Shown here: positions 51,239 to 61,849 of the stretch, in pieces
Layout: every line of letters starts with the position of its first letter
How positions within the stretch are numbered: the stretch's first letter is position 1
Assembly (NCBI RefSeq): GCF_008935075.1
Contig: NZ_CP044545.1
Coordinates: 3,870,150-3,934,149 of the forward strand
DNA from: Pradoshia sp. D12
Lineage (GTDB): Bacteria > Bacillota > Bacilli > Bacillales > Pradoshiaceae
Direction of reading: 5' to 3'
Length of the DNA: 64,000 nucleotides
Notes under the pieces: model-generated
The model's input: the letters and a program-made list of their open reading frames with translations, nothing else
Told to the model about the DNA's origin: nothing
Database searches by the model: none
Translations under genes and position numbers: made by a program

Positions 51239-51278
51239 CACCTCCTTTTGGTCTAAACGGCCCTTATGGGCAAGGAGC
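51239..51278 (-). promoter_or_regulatory. Possible S6:S18 autoregulatory leader of rpsF
   Basis: On the minus strand GCTCCTT (51278-51272) can pair with the rpsF Shine-Dalgarno AAGGAG, closing over an inner stem GCCC-ATAA-GGGC followed by CCG. A CCG-bearing hairpin near the rpsF start is the known feature of leaders bound by the S6:S18 complex. The fit is my reading of the sequence. Confidence 0.5.
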
Positions 51279-51342
51279 AATTAATTACAATTACTCACAA
51301 GTTAAAAGTATAGCATACATATAAGAAGTTTGCAAATTGATA

Positions 51343-51371
51343 AAAAAGACCGATCATACTGACCGGTCCTC
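51343..51371 (-). terminator. Terminator of ychF
   Basis: GACCGGTC and GATCGGTC arms followed by TTTTTT on the minus strand, immediately after the stop codon. Confidence 0.8.
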
Positions 51372-51375
51372 TTGT

Positions 51376-52476
51376 TTATACATTGAAACGGAAGTGAATA
51401 ATGTCTCCGTCTTTTACTTCGTATTCTTTACCTTCTAATCTAACTTTACCCGCTTCTTTCGCAGCATTCATGGAACCAGCTGCCATCAGATCTTCATAAG
51501 AAACGATTTCTGCGCGAATAAATCCACGTTCAAAATCAGAGTGAATAATTCCAGCACACTGTGGCGCCTTCATCCCTTTACGGAAAGTCCAGGCACGTAC
51601 TTCTTGAACACCTGCCGTGAAATATGTTGCCAAGCCCAACAATTGATAAGACGCTCGAATTAATTGATCCAACCCAGATTCTTCTATGCCTAGTTCTTCA
51701 AGGAACATCGCTTTTTCTTCGCCTTCAAGCTCTGCAATTTCCGATTCAATTTTGGCACAAATCACGATTACCTCAGCATTTTCCTTCGCTGCAAATTCAC
51801 GAACCTGAGTCACGTAATCATTATCGGACGCATCTGCTACTTCATCTTCATCAACATTAGCAACATATAAAACTGGTTTAATCGTGAGAAGATGTAATCC
51901 TTTCACGATTTTGAGCTGTTCTTCCGTGAATTCAACTGCTCTGGCTGGTTTTTCAGCTTCAAATGCTTCTTTTAATAAGGAAAGAACTTCATACTCAACA
52001 ACTGCTTCCTTATCTTTTTGTTTAGCTAATTTACCTACACGGTCAATTCTTTTCTCTACCGTTTCCATATCAGCGAGAATTAATTCGAGATTAATCGTTT
52101 CAATATCATCGATTGGATTAACCTTACCTGAAACGTGGGTAATATTTTCATCAGCAAAGCATCTTACTACATGGCAAATTGCATCTACCTGGCGAATATG
52201 GGAAAGGAATTTATTGCCTAAGCCTTCTCCTTTACTTGCCCCTTTTACAATTCCTGCGATATCGGTAAATTCAAAAGCAGTCGGTACTGTTTTCTTCGGT
52301 ACTACAAGCTCTGTCAGCTTTTGCAATCTATGATCTGGTACCTCTACAATCCCTACATTAGGATCAATCGTACAAAATGGATAGTTAGCAGATTCTGCTC
52401 CAGCCTGTGTTATTGCATTAAAGAGAGTAGACTTCCCTACGTTAGGCAGACCTACTATTCCAGCTGTTAATGCCAC
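51376..52476 (-). CDS. ychF: Ribosome-binding ATPase YchF (YyaF)
   Basis: A 366-residue Obg-class P-loop protein. Walker A GLPNVGKSTLF, switch FTDIAGIVKGASKGEGLGNKFL, NVDE at the base position (ATP rather than GTP preference), and a C-terminal TGS domain. GTG 52476 is 8 bases from AAGGAG and gives MALTAGIVGLPN, the standard start and length; the ATG at 52485 is only 3 bases from the Shine-Dalgarno. Confidence 0.95.
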   Translation of the reverse strand: MALTAGIVGLPNVGKSTLFNAITQAGAESANYPFCTIDPNVGIVEVPDHRLQKLTELVVPKKTVPTAFEFTDIAGIVKGASKGEGLGNKFLSHIRQVDAICHVVRCFADENITHVSGKVNPIDDIETINLELILADMETVEKRIDRVGKLAKQKDKEAVVEYEVLSLLKEAFEAEKPARAVEFTEEQLKIVKGLHLLTIKPVLYVANVDEDEVADASDNDYVTQVREFAAKENAEVIVICAKIESEIAELEGEEKAMFLEELGIEESGLDQLIRASYQLLGLATYFTAGVQEVRAWTFRKGMKAPQCAGIIHSDFERGFIRAEIVSYEDLMAAGSMNAAKEAGKVRLEGKEYEVKDGDIIHFRFNV

Positions 52477-52648
52477 ATCATTCACTCCTTATGTGAAAAC
52501 ATATTAAATGTTATATAATCTATATGTGATAAACCTTTACCAATTATAGTGACAAGTCATCTAAAAGACAAGCCGCTATTATTTTTCAATTAGTATTTGA
52601 ATTACACTTTATTATGATAGCATACAAGCTGTACATTAAGCTTTGAGA

Positions 52649-52846
52649 TTATGCCTCGTGTTTCTGAAGTATCTTTTTCATCTTCCTAACAAAATCTTTA
52701 CGGGGCAACATGACACTATGGTCACATCCTTCACATTTAATTCGGACGTCCATACCAAGTCTAATAATCTTCCAGCGGTTGATACCACATGGATGAGGCT
52801 TTTTCATTTCAACAACATCATTCAATCCAAAATCCTTATCATCCAT
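52649..52846 (-). CDS. DUF951 protein (YyzM)
   Basis: A 65-residue protein with the family pattern VVEMKKPHPCGINRWKI and RIKCEGCDHSVMLPR; a small beta-barrel that probably binds nucleic acid or metal through its cysteines. Conserved beside ychF and parB in Firmicutes. Function unknown. Confidence 0.88.
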   Translation of the reverse strand: MDDKDFGLNDVVEMKKPHPCGINRWKIIRLGMDVRIKCEGCDHSVMLPRKDFVRKMKKILQKHEA

Positions 52847-53334
52847 AGTTTTTTAATCCTCCATTATTTAAACTTTTCCCTTTATATCCATGAATTATAT
52901 CAGCATATGGCCAGACCTCCAATTAAAACCAACATCCAGAATAAACAGAAATCTACCTAGACTCCCGTTTCTCTAATTTCTTTCCTTTCATTTCATCATA
53001 TAAGAATAACGTTTCACACTAAATTCGCTATAAAGAACCATTCACTATTATTACCTGGGTATATGAATTGAAACTAAATGTTTTTTTAATATAACTTATT
53101 CAAATCTACTAGGATCTAAATACCTATATAAATGAATAATGACAATGTTTCTTTATTCCTTATGCTTGGGTATACATATGATAAATCAATCTGTTTAAAA
53201 GAAACGTTAACCATTTTACTACATCTCAGCTTTGGAAGGAAAAAGTGTATATAAAAAGACAAGTATTTTCATCCTGATAACCGGATGGGAAGAATATAGG
53301 ATTCGAAAGTCTGCAAAATATTCCAAAGTTCAGT
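52847..53334. other. Gap between DUF951 gene and yyaC
   Basis: About 490 AT-rich bases. In other bacilli a gene for a membrane protein or mechanosensitive channel can lie here; I see no open frame, remnant or hairpin that would mark one. Confidence 0.5.
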
Positions 53335-53364
53335 GTATAAAATTCCTATATTTTCCGTATACTG
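53335..53364 (+). promoter_or_regulatory. Sigma-F-type sporulation promoter of yyaC
   Basis: GTATA (53335-53339), exactly 15 bases, then CCGTATACTG (53355-53364). The consensus for sigma F is GYATA-N15-GGNNANAHTR; only the two G's of the -10 element differ. yyaC is a forespore gene in B. subtilis. Confidence 0.6.
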
Positions 53365-53392
53365 ATAGTACTTTTGCAGAGGAGTGGTAATT

Positions 53393-54031
53393 ATGAACAT
53401 GAGGCCTTCTTTTTTTGAACAACGCAATACAACAAATCGAATATCATATGAGGAAGAGAATGCCCACCATGTTATCTCTAGAGAATTACTCACAATCCTC
53501 CCTTCTCATAAAGTACGTCCTGTTGTCATTGTTTGTATCGGTACAGACCGTTCAACTGGTGATTCACTTGGTCCTTTAATTGGAACATTGTTAAGTGAGA
53601 AAACACTGCCCAATTTTTATATATATGGTACATTAGAGGATCCAATCCATGCTGTGAATTTACAAGAAAAACTTAATTATATTCATAGCATACATGAAAA
53701 TCCATTTATTATTGGAATAGACGCTTGTCTTGGCAGAGTTAAAAGTGTTGGAATTATCCAGGTTGGTAAAGGCCCTGTAAAGCCTGGTGCCGGTGTAAAT
53801 AAAGAATTGCCCAATGTGGGAGAAGCCCATATTACAGGAATCGTTAATGTTAGTGGATTTATGGAATACTTTGTGCTTCAAAATACTCGTTTAAATTTAG
53901 TCTTAAAAATGGCTAAAGCTATTACAAAAGGTATTTATTTAGCCGGTTTATCCTATAATCATGCCGCTTCCATAACTACAACATTTAATTGGAACTTCGA
54001 AGAAGAAAAGGTACATGACAATAATTTATAG
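53393..54031 (+). CDS. yyaC: Forespore Gpr-like protein YyaC
   Basis: A 212-residue DUF1256 protein related to the germination protease fold: VCIGTDRSTGDSLGPLIGT near residue 47, GIDACLGR, and GAGVNKELPNVGEAHITG. In B. subtilis it is made in the forespore; the substrate is not known. ATG 53393 follows GAGGAGTGG; the frame also includes a GTG nine bases upstream that overlaps the Shine-Dalgarno. It is the only plus-strand gene of the oriC-proximal block. Confidence 0.92.
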   Translation: MNMRPSFFEQRNTTNRISYEEENAHHVISRELLTILPSHKVRPVVIVCIGTDRSTGDSLGPLIGTLLSEKTLPNFYIYGTLEDPIHAVNLQEKLNYIHSIHENPFIIGIDACLGRVKSVGIIQVGKGPVKPGAGVNKELPNVGEAHITGIVNVSGFMEYFVLQNTRLNLVLKMAKAITKGIYLAGLSYNHAASITTTFNWNFEEEKVHDNNL

Positions 54032-54034
54032 AGA

Positions 54035-54069
54035 AAAATAAAAAACCATATAAATGGTTTTTTATTTTT
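54035..54069. terminator. Bidirectional terminator between yyaC and parB
   Basis: AAATAAAAAACCAT and ATGGTTTTTTATTT form a 14-bp stem; A and T tails serve both directions. It overlaps the last codons of parB. Confidence 0.88.
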
Positions 54070-54904
54070 CTAAAATTTCAAGGAGTCTCTCTAAATCCTC
54101 ATTGGAGAAAAATTCTATTTCTATCTTCCCACGCTTATTATTCTGTTTAATATTAACTGTTGTACCGAAACGTTCTCTTAATTGATTTTCTCTTTCCTGA
54201 ATAAATATATCCTTAGCAGGGACTTTTTTTGTTTCACGTGGAACACTTTCATTCAAACCTTGAATGATCCCCTCTAATTGCCTAACATTAAGATTTTCCT
54301 TAATTACTTTATCAGCCAGAGGTTTAATATCTTTTTTTGATTTCAGGCTTAACAATGCTCTTCCATGTCCCATTGATAATTTTCCTTGAGAAATATAATC
54401 CTGAATCAATGCAGGCAATGATAACAATCGAATATGATTGGCTATATGAGGTCGGCTTTTCCCCATTCTTTTCGCCAATTCTTCTTGAGTGATATCAAGG
54501 TTTCTCAATAATGACTGATAAGCAGCACCCTCCTCTACTGGATTTAAATCTTCTCTTTGAAGATTTTCCAATAAAGCAAGTTCCATCATTTGTCGATCAT
54601 CAAATTCACGAACTACAGCAGGCACAGTTTTCATTTTTGCTTCTTTAGCAGCACGAAAGCGCCTTTCTCCAGCCACTATTTCATAGCCTTTAATACTGCT
54701 TTTCCGTACAATCAGAGGCTGTAAAATTCCATGTTGAAGAATTGAGTTCTTTAATTCTTCAATAGCTTCAGGCTGAAAAGATTTCCTTGGTTGATATGGA
54801 TTTGGCCGCAAATTTTTAATCGCAATCTCTTGTACCACTTCTTCTTTGCTGACTTCCATGTTAGCAATAAGGGCATCAAGACCTTTCCCCAATCCCTTAC
54901 CCAT
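54062..54904 (-). CDS. parB: Chromosome partition protein ParB (Spo0J)
   Basis: A 280-residue CTP-binding clamp that loads at parS and spreads. Start MGKGLGKGLDALI, the NPYQPR and GERRFRAAK boxes of the CTP-binding domain, the helix-turn-helix TQEELAKRMGKSRPHIANHIRLL, and a C-terminal dimer domain. ATG 54904 is behind GGAAGTGG; it overlaps the parA end. It contains a consensus parS site. Confidence 0.97.
   Translation of the reverse strand: MGKGLGKGLDALIANMEVSKEEVVQEIAIKNLRPNPYQPRKSFQPEAIEELKNSILQHGILQPLIVRKSSIKGYEIVAGERRFRAAKEAKMKTVPAVVREFDDRQMMELALLENLQREDLNPVEEGAAYQSLLRNLDITQEELAKRMGKSRPHIANHIRLLSLPALIQDYISQGKLSMGHGRALLSLKSKKDIKPLADKVIKENLNVRQLEGIIQGLNESVPRETKKVPAKDIFIQERENQLRERFGTTVNIKQNNKRGKIEIEFFSNEDLERLLEILEK
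54230..54245. promoter_or_regulatory. Consensus parS site inside parB
   Basis: TGTTTCACGTGGAACA; its complement TGTTCCACGTGAAACA fits TGTTNCACGTGAAACA at every position. B. subtilis spo0J also carries an internal parS. Confidence 0.92.
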
Positions 54905-55658
54905 TTGCAACCACTTCCTTTGCCAAATCTAAATATACTTCCGCTCCACGTGACTTTGGATCATAAATAATAATCGGCTCACCATGGCTTGGTGCTTCAC
55001 TTAAACGTACGGTACGTGGAATGATCGTTTTATATACTTTATCCTGAAAGTACTTCTTAACCTCATCTATGACTTGTATACCCAGGTTTGTCCGGGCATC
55101 AAGCATGGTTAATAATACTCCCTCTATTTTTAAATCATGGTTTAAATGTTTCTGGACTAATCTAACCGTATTAAGTAATTGACTGAGGCCTTCAAGGGCG
55201 TAGTATTCACATTGCACAGGTATAAGCACAGCATCAGATGCTGTAAGGGAATTTAGAGTTAATAAACCTAAAGATGGAGGGCAATCAATAATAATATAAT
55301 CATACTCATTAACGACTGCTTCTAACGCTCTTTTCAAGCGTACTTCTCTGGATATGGTAGGAACCAATTCTATTTCAGCACCTGCAAGTTGAATAGTAGC
55401 CGGTATGACATCTAGGTTTTCAACTTTCGTTGCCTTAATAACATCAGCAACATCCACATCATCAATAAGTACATCATAAATGCATTGTTCAACATCAGCC
55501 TTCTCTATCCCTACTCCACTGGTCGCATTTCCTTGTGGATCAACATCGACTAGCAAAACTTTCTTTCCTATGTACGCCAAGCAGGCCCCCAAATTAACTG
55601 AGGTTGTTGTTTTACCAACTCCTCCTTTTTGGTTTGCAATAGATATTACTTTTCCCAT
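54897..55658 (-). CDS. parA: Chromosome partition ATPase ParA (Soj)
   Basis: A 253-residue ParA-type ATPase with deviant Walker A KGGVGKTTTSVNLG, DVDPQGNATS and DCPPSLGLLTLN. It works with ParB in origin segregation and affects DnaA activity. The gene overlaps parB. Confidence 0.97.
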   Translation of the reverse strand: MGKVISIANQKGGVGKTTTSVNLGACLAYIGKKVLLVDVDPQGNATSGVGIEKADVEQCIYDVLIDDVDVADVIKATKVENLDVIPATIQLAGAEIELVPTISREVRLKRALEAVVNEYDYIIIDCPPSLGLLTLNSLTASDAVLIPVQCEYYALEGLSQLLNTVRLVQKHLNHDLKIEGVLLTMLDARTNLGIQVIDEVKKYFQDKVYKTIIPRTVRLSEAPSHGEPIIIYDPKSRGAEVYLDLAKEVVANG

Positions 55659-55790
55659 GTTGTCACCTGCCTCACTTTACATTCAGACTTATAACGTTTC
55701 TATTTTAACATGTTTCTATTTTTCAAAGTTCATATATTTAAAATTATCACACAGAAAGTATCGATTTTTGTAAAAAGTTTTGATTATATA

Positions 55791-55822
55791 AAAAAAACTG
55801 GCAACCTATCGGATTGCCAAGT
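55791..55822 (-). terminator. Terminator of noc
   Basis: TGGCAATCC, GATA, GGTTGCCA (one mismatch) followed by eight T's on the minus strand. Confidence 0.85.
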
Positions 55823-55840
55823 TATCAATTAATCAAACTA

Positions 55841-56722
55841 TTATTTCCTCTTTTTCGGAATACGGATTGTAATTTGATAAAAATCATCAAACTCTGTTTC
55901 CTCTGAGTCTAAGTTAATTCCATTATCCTTAACCATGCTCATTGATTGACGGATAGTATTTACCGCTATGCGCATATCCTTACTGAATGCTTTTCGGATG
56001 GCACGAGGCTTTTTGTCTTCATCAGCTGAAAGCAGTTTGTTGACTCGTTCCTCTGTCTGCTTCACATTCAGTCCTTTATCAATAATTTCTTCGACAAGCT
56101 TCGCCTGTTTTTCAGGATCTTTTAATGGGATTAAGGAGCGTGCATGTCTTTCTGTGATTGCCTTTTGCATGACCGCATTCTGAACCACCTGCGGCAATTT
56201 AAGTAAACGGATTTTATTGGCAACCGTAGATTGTCCTATTCCAAGCCTGTTTGCAAGACCTTCCTGGGTCAATTGATGCAGTTCAATTAATTTACTGTAT
56301 GCCACAGCTTCTTCAATAGGAGATAATTCCTCACGTTGAAGGTTCTCTATTAAAGCAACAGATGCTGTTTCAGTGTCTGAGAGATTATTAATAATGGCAG
56401 GAATTTTATCCCAACCCAATTTACTTATGGCTCGGTATCGACGTTCACCGGCAATTATTTCAAATTGTCCATCATGGATTTCTCTGACAACAATGGGTTG
56501 AATAATTCCATGCGTTTCTATAGTCAGAGCAAGTTCTTCAATTTTCTCATCATCAAAAATACTTCTTGGTTGAAAACGATTTGGTACAATTGAAGAAATA
56601 GGTAATTTATGGATTTCGTCATGGTTTATTTCTTCTTTTTCCGTCTCAATTTCCGATTCCCTGTCAACATTTTGTTCTTTATCTCCAAGTCCAAAAAAAC
56701 GTGAAAAAGGATGTTTTGTCAT
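55841..56722 (-). CDS. noc: Nucleoid occlusion protein Noc
   Basis: A 293-residue ParB paralogue that blocks division over the chromosome. The N-terminus [10 protein letters not shown] is the amphipathic membrane-targeting helix that separates Noc from ParB. A ParB-type CTP domain ([10 protein letters not shown]) and helix-turn-helix ([23 protein letters not shown]) follow. It lies between rsmG and parA as in B. subtilis. Confidence 0.96.
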   Translation of the reverse strand: MTKHPFSRFFGLGDKEQNVDRESEIETEKEEINHDEIHKLPISSIVPNRFQPRSIFDDEKIEELALTIETHGIIQPIVVREIHDGQFEIIAGERRYRAISKLGWDKIPAIINNLSDTETASVALIENLQREELSPIEEAVAYSKLIELHQLTQEGLANRLGIGQSTVANKIRLLKLPQVVQNAVMQKAITERHARSLIPLKDPEKQAKLVEEIIDKGLNVKQTEERVNKLLSADEDKKPRAIRKAFSKDMRIAVNTIRQSMSMVKDNGINLDSEETEFDDFYQITIRIPKKRK

Positions 56723-56860
56723 CCCTACACCACCTTTAAAAAACTTCCAACTAGCTTAATCATTGGCAAAAATCATATTTAAATAAGTTCAGATTGTCTC
56801 ATTTTTTGGTAATAACTATCTTTATTATACCGTTTTTTAGAATATCCGTCTCAATAAAGT

Positions 56861-57577
56861 TTACTCTAATGGCTGCTTATTTGGTGTTCCCGGTTTTCGT
56901 GGATATTTTTTTGGCGTTTCTTTTACTTTATCTATTAAGATAATATGACGTTTGCTGTCTTCCTTTGGCAGTTGGAAATAAAAGTCCTGATCCATTTTAC
57001 CACCTAAAATTGTCAACGCCTTTTTCCCTGCCAATACTTCATCATCAGCACCGGCACCTTTTAAAGCGATAAATTTGCCTCCTTTTTTTACTAATGGAAG
57101 GCATAACTCGCTTAAAACCGATAATCTGGCAACTGCTCTAGCCGTAACATAATCATATTGTTCCCGGTGTGCTGCTAATTTACCAAATGTTTCTGCACGA
57201 TCATGATATAAATTGACATCCTGTAAACCCAGCTCATCTGTTAAGGTTTTTAAAAAGGTAATCCGCTTATTTAAAGAATCTACAATAGACAATTTTATTG
57301 ATGGAAAGCAAATCTTTAGTGGTATACTGGGAAACCCTGCTCCCGCTCCAACATCACATAAAGAAAGATCCTGATTAAAATCAATAAAGAAAGATGGTGA
57401 GATGGAATCATAGAAATGTTTCAAATAAACCTCTTCTTTATCCGTAATAGCTGTCAGATTTACTTTTTCATTCCATTCTACCAAAAGCTTAAAATACGTT
57501 TCGAATTGGTCAAGCTGAGATGGAGAAAGAACAATTCCCTTCTCCTCTAATGCATGTTTAAATTCTGATATGTTCAT
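56861..57577 (-). CDS. rsmG: 16S rRNA m7G527 methyltransferase RsmG (GidB)
   Basis: A 238-residue AdoMet methyltransferase: [17 protein letters not shown] is the cofactor motif, followed by [13 protein letters not shown] and [11 protein letters not shown]. The gene follows mnmG by 11 bases, in the same operon. Confidence 0.96.
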   Translation of the reverse strand: MNISEFKHALEEKGIVLSPSQLDQFETYFKLLVEWNEKVNLTAITDKEEVYLKHFYDSISPSFFIDFNQDLSLCDVGAGAGFPSIPLKICFPSIKLSIVDSLNKRITFLKTLTDELGLQDVNLYHDRAETFGKLAAHREQYDYVTARAVARLSVLSELCLPLVKKGGKFIALKGAGADDEVLAGKKALTILGGKMDQDFYFQLPKEDSKRHIILIDKVKETPKKYPRKPGTPNKQPLE

Positions 57578-57588
57578 TTATTTACCTC

Positions 57589-59478
57589 TTAATTTTGGGG
57601 TATTTTTGCAATTTTCCCTTGTTCAATATAAACGAGCAAGATAGAAATATCAGCTGGGTTAACACCTGATATACGTGAAGCTTGGGCCATAGATAATGGA
57701 CGAACCTGTTTTAATTTCTGACGTGCTTCAGAAGCAAGCCCTGTAATAGCGTCATAATCAATTAAATCAGGGATTCTTTTGTTTTCCATTTTCTTCAGCT
57801 TTTCTACTTGCTGAATCGACTTTTCAATATAACCCTCATATTTAACCTGTATTTCCACCTGCTCTGCTACATCCTCAGGAACTTCACTCTCTGCAGGAAT
57901 TAATTGACTGATATGTTTGTACGATAATTCTGTCCTTCTAAGCAGGTCATTGCCGCGAATGCCATCCTTTAGTTCACTGCTTCCCCATTCTCTTAAATAA
58001 GATTGGGTAGTTTCATTTGGTTTAATGATGGTAGCAGCCAGCCTTTCGATTTCATTCTGAATAGCTTGCTTTTTAGTCAAGAAGCGTTCATAACGGTCCT
58101 CACTGATCAATCCAATGCGATGGCCTATTTCTGTTAATCTCAGGTCTGCATTATCATGTCTCAGCAATAAACGATATTCAGCACGGGATGTAAGCAATCT
58201 ATAAGGCTCATTCGTTCCCTTCGTAACCAGGTCATCAATCAGAACCCCAATATAGGCATCCGAACGGCTCAGAATAATCTCCTCTTCATTCAGAGCTCTG
58301 CGGCCTGCATTGATCCCAGCCATTAGCCCCTGTCCAGCAGCTTCTTCATAACCTGATGTACCATTAATTTGGCCAGCAGTATATAAATTTTTAATATTTT
58401 TTGTTTCTAATGTCGGCCAGAGCTGTGTTGGTACGATAGCATCATACTCAATTGCATAGCCAGCCCGCATCATCTGTACATTTTCGAGCCCCGGTATGGT
58501 TGCCAGGATTTCCTTTTGAACATCTTCCGGCAAACTTGTTGAAAGCCCTTGTACATATACTTCATTCGTGTCTCTGCCTTCCGGTTCAAGGAAGATTTGA
58601 TGGCGTGGCTTATCATTAAAACGAACTACTTTATCTTCTATTGATGGACAGTAACGCGGTCCAGTACCCTTAATCATTCCAGAATACATAGGAGAGCGAT
58701 GTAAATTATTATCGATAATCGTATGTGTTCCTTCATTTGTGTATGTCAGCCAACATGGCAACTGATCCGTAATATAGGTCGTTGTCTCATAGGAAAATGC
58801 CCTTGGTACATCGTCCCCAGGTTGTATTTCAGTTTTATTGTAATCAATTGTATCACCGTTCACTCTTGGCGGTGTACCTGTTTTAAAACGGACTAAATCT
58901 AATCCAAGCTCTTCAAGGTGTTCAGATAGCTTGATGGATGGTTGTTGATTATTTGGACCGCTGGAGTATTTTAATTCTCCTAAAATAATTTCTCCGCGTA
59001 AAAAAGTCCCTGTTGTAATAACAACTGCTTTTGAATGATAGATAGCCCCTGTCTGTGTAATAACGCCCTTACATTCCCCATCCTCAATAAGTAAGCGATC
59101 AACCATCCCTTGCATGAGGGTTAGATTCTTTTCATTTTCGAGCGTTTTTTTCATTTCGTTCTGATAGGCGAATTTATCTGCCTGTGCTCTTAACGCACGC
59201 ACAGCCGGACCCTTACCTGTATTGAGCATTCTCATTTGAATATGGGTCTTATCAATATTTTTACCCATTTCTCCACCAAGAGCATCAATCTCTCTGACTA
59301 CGATCCCTTTTGCAGGACCACCAACTGATGGATTACAGGGCATAAATGCAACCATATCCAAATTAATTGTTAATACAAGTGTTTTAGCCCCTTGTCTGGC
59401 AGCAGCAAGACCTGCTTCACTCCCCGCATGACCTGCTCCTATTACTATTACATCATATTCACCAGCATGATATGCCAT
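57589..59478 (-). CDS. mnmG: tRNA uridine-34 modification protein MnmG (GidA)
   Basis: A 629-residue FAD protein: dinucleotide motif [30 protein letters not shown] with a catalytic cysteine, and [20 protein letters not shown]. It works with MnmE to place carboxymethylaminomethyl on wobble U34. Twelve bases after mnmE. Confidence 0.97.
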   Translation of the reverse strand: MAYHAGEYDVIVIGAGHAGSEAGLAAARQGAKTLVLTINLDMVAFMPCNPSVGGPAKGIVVREIDALGGEMGKNIDKTHIQMRMLNTGKGPAVRALRAQADKFAYQNEMKKTLENEKNLTLMQGMVDRLLIEDGECKGVITQTGAIYHSKAVVITTGTFLRGEIILGELKYSSGPNNQQPSIKLSEHLEELGLDLVRFKTGTPPRVNGDTIDYNKTEIQPGDDVPRAFSYETTTYITDQLPCWLTYTNEGTHTIIDNNLHRSPMYSGMIKGTGPRYCPSIEDKVVRFNDKPRHQIFLEPEGRDTNEVYVQGLSTSLPEDVQKEILATIPGLENVQMMRAGYAIEYDAIVPTQLWPTLETKNIKNLYTAGQINGTSGYEEAAGQGLMAGINAGRRALNEEEIILSRSDAYIGVLIDDLVTKGTNEPYRLLTSRAEYRLLLRHDNADLRLTEIGHRIGLISEDRYERFLTKKQAIQNEIERLAATIIKPNETTQSYLREWGSSELKDGIRGNDLLRRTELSYKHISQLIPAESEVPEDVAEQVEIQVKYEGYIEKSIQQVEKLKKMENKRIPDLIDYDAITGLASEARQKLKQVRPLSMAQASRISGVNPADISILLVYIEQGKIAKIPQN

Positions 59479-59490
59479 TGTTTTACCTCC

Positions 59491-60876
59491 TTATTTCCCA
59501 AGACAAAACTGCGAAAACAACTGATTGATTAAACTCTCATGGACACTTTCTCCAATAACTTCCCCTAATAGTTCCCATGACTTTGTTAAATCGATTTGAA
59601 CCAGATCAATTGGTACACCGGCATTAATGCCATCCAGTGCATCATCAATTGCCTGTTTTGCTTTATTCAAAAGGGCTATATGACGTGAATTAGATACATA
59701 TGTCGCATCGCCGGAATTTAAATTTCCCTCAAAGAAAAGTCCAGAAATAGCTTCCTCTAAGTCATCTACACCTTTATCCTCTTTTAGCGATGTTAAAATA
59801 ATCGAATAGTTCTTTGCAACAGCTTTAACTTTATCAATTTCAAGCTTTCCAGGAAGATCTGTTTTGTTAATAAGCACAATGACATCCATCCCATTGACAG
59901 CTTCAAACAAACGTTGGTCTTCTTCTGTAAATTCTTCTGCATGATTTAGCACAAGAAGTATTAAATCTGCTTTCTTTAATACCTCTCTGGAACGTTCCAC
60001 TCCGATACGCTCTACTATATCTTCTGTTTCACGTATTCCGGCAGTATCCACCAAACGAAGCGGTACTCCCCTTACATTAACATATTCTTCAATGACATCC
60101 CTTGTGGTTCCTGGAATATCTGTAACAATTGCTTTATTTTCCTGTACCAAACTATTTAATAAGGAAGACTTTCCTACGTTAGGTCTGCCGACAATTACGG
60201 TTGAAATACCTTCTCTTAAAATTTTCCCCTGATGACTGGTTTGTAGTAATTTTTCAATTTCCCCACTGACATATTCACAGCGTTCCTTAAATAAGTGGTG
60301 AGTCATTTCCTCCACATCATCATATTCAGGGTAATCTATATTAACCTCCACCTGAGCTAGTGTTTCAAGGATATCCTGGCGCAATTTCTTTATCAATCTT
60401 GACAGTTTACCTTCAACTTGCCCTAAAGCTACATTCATCGCTTTATCTGTCTTCGCTCTGATTAAATCCATTACAGCTTCCGCTTGAGACAAATCAATTC
60501 TTCCATTTAAAAACGCCCGTTTTGTAAACTCTCCAGGCTCGGCTAAAGTAGCTCCCTGTCTTAAGATAAGCTGAAGTACTCTATTCACGGAAACTAAACC
60601 GCCATGGCAATTAATTTCGACGATATCTTCACGAGTAAATGTATTTGGAGCTTTTAAAACGGTCACCATTACTTCTTCTATAATGGTATTCGTTTTAGGA
60701 TCTATGATATTTCCATAGTGTATCGTATGACTTGGCACATCAGTCAATCTCTTCCCTTTAGGGCTCCGATAAACAGAGTCTGCGATACTTATTGCCTCAT
60801 CTCCGCTTATACGAACAATTCCGATTGCTCCCTCTCCCATCGGAGTTGATATCGCAGCAATTGTATCAAAATCCAT
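59491..60876 (-). CDS. mnmE: tRNA modification GTPase MnmE (TrmE)
   Basis: A 461-residue protein: N-terminal folate-binding domain, helical region, and inserted G domain with [30 protein letters not shown] and NKTD. It ends with the conserved CLGK, whose cysteine is at the C-terminus. Partner of MnmG. First gene of mnmE-mnmG-rsmG; DnaA boxes lie upstream. Confidence 0.97.
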   Translation of the reverse strand: MDFDTIAAISTPMGEGAIGIVRISGDEAISIADSVYRSPKGKRLTDVPSHTIHYGNIIDPKTNTIIEEVMVTVLKAPNTFTREDIVEINCHGGLVSVNRVLQLILRQGATLAEPGEFTKRAFLNGRIDLSQAEAVMDLIRAKTDKAMNVALGQVEGKLSRLIKKLRQDILETLAQVEVNIDYPEYDDVEEMTHHLFKERCEYVSGEIEKLLQTSHQGKILREGISTVIVGRPNVGKSSLLNSLVQENKAIVTDIPGTTRDVIEEYVNVRGVPLRLVDTAGIRETEDIVERIGVERSREVLKKADLILLVLNHAEEFTEEDQRLFEAVNGMDVIVLINKTDLPGKLEIDKVKAVAKNYSIILTSLKEDKGVDDLEEAISGLFFEGNLNSGDATYVSNSRHIALLNKAKQAIDDALDGINAGVPIDLVQIDLTKSWELLGEVIGESVHESLINQLFSQFCLGK

Positions 60877-61189
60877 GACCTATACTCCTTTCATAACAAA
60901 ATTAAAAATCTATAATAATCGACACATACCATTTGTACCCGCCGCTCTTATCCACAACCACTAAAATGCAGTACGTATAATTTTAACTTATCCACATGTG
61001 AATAACAAGAATCTAAGCACAATCTTCCTTTTAGATATAAATTATTCAGCTAAATTGTGAACTCTGTTCTTATATTTTTTTCACCTTATATCTACTTTGC
61101 CCTAATACACTCGTTTAGATATCAGAAAGTGCAGTTCTTTTAATTATTAAAAGCCGATAAATTCAATCAATTATAACTGGAAGCATTCA
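60877..61189. other. mnmE-jag gap with DnaA boxes
   Basis: About 310 bases between mnmE and the jag terminator. It contains two exact DnaA boxes TTATCCACA (60948-60956 and 60988-60996) and an inverted one-mismatch box TGTGAATAA (60997-61005). No gene seen. From memory the trmE-jag interval is a DnaA-binding cluster in B. subtilis as well. Confidence 0.65.
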
Positions 61190-61224
61190 AAAAAAAATCT
61201 CCGAAATCATTCGGAGATTTTGTT
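61190..61224 (-). terminator. Terminator of rnpA-spoIIIJ-jag
   Basis: AAAATCTCCGAA, TGA, TTTCGGAGATTTT with more T's on the minus strand. Confidence 0.92.
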
Positions 61225-61228
61225 CACG

Positions 61229-61849
61229 CTATTTATTTGGCGAAATCACGATATGACGATGTGGTTCAGTACCAGCAGAGTACGTTTTAACTTTTTTATT
61301 ATTCATCAGCGCCGTATGAATCACTTTTCTTTCAAATGATGGCATGGGCTCCAATGAAACTTCTTTTTTTGTATAGATAGCTTTATTAGCCATTTTTTCC
61401 GAAAGATTAACTAAAGCTTCATTTCTTCGGCTCCGGTAATCCTCTGCATCGAGCATGATCGTTAGATATTGGGTAGAGTTCTTATTTACTACAAGCTGAG
61501 TCAGGTATTGAAGGGAATTTAATGTTTGTCCCCTTTTTCCAATCAGCATGGCTATTTTCTCACCAGATAACTCAAATGTAACAACTTTGCCTTCTTGCTT
61601 ATGATGAACATGTACCTCTGCACCCATTTTTTCTGCTACATTCTCGATGAATTGTTTTGCTTCTGCTAACGGATCATGCTTTACAGTCACCTTCACGATA
61701 GCCGGTCTTGAGCCAAACAGGCCTAAAAAACCTTTTTTCCCTTCATCTACAACTTGGATTTCAGTCTTTTCCTTCGTTGTATTTAATTCCTTAAGAGCAG
61801 ATTCAACAGCTTCATTAACTGTTTGGGCTGTAGCGGTTACTTGTTTCAC
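61229..61849 (-). CDS. jag: RNA-binding protein Jag (KhpB)
   Basis: A 206-residue protein: N-terminal Jag domain ([18 protein letters not shown]), KH domain with the [13 protein letters not shown] loop, and R3H domain ending with the family sequence around [18 protein letters not shown]. It overlaps the yidC end by 4 bases. In other Firmicutes it works with KhpA in cell elongation. Confidence 0.95.
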   Translation of the reverse strand: MKQVTATAQTVNEAVESALKELNTTKEKTEIQVVDEGKKGFLGLFGSRPAIVKVTVKHDPLAEAKQFIENVAEKMGAEVHVHHKQEGKVVTFELSGEKIAMLIGKRGQTLNSLQYLTQLVVNKNSTQYLTIMLDAEDYRSRRNEALVNLSEKMANKAIYTKKEVSLEPMPSFERKVIHTALMNNKKVKTYSAGTEPHRHIVISPNK

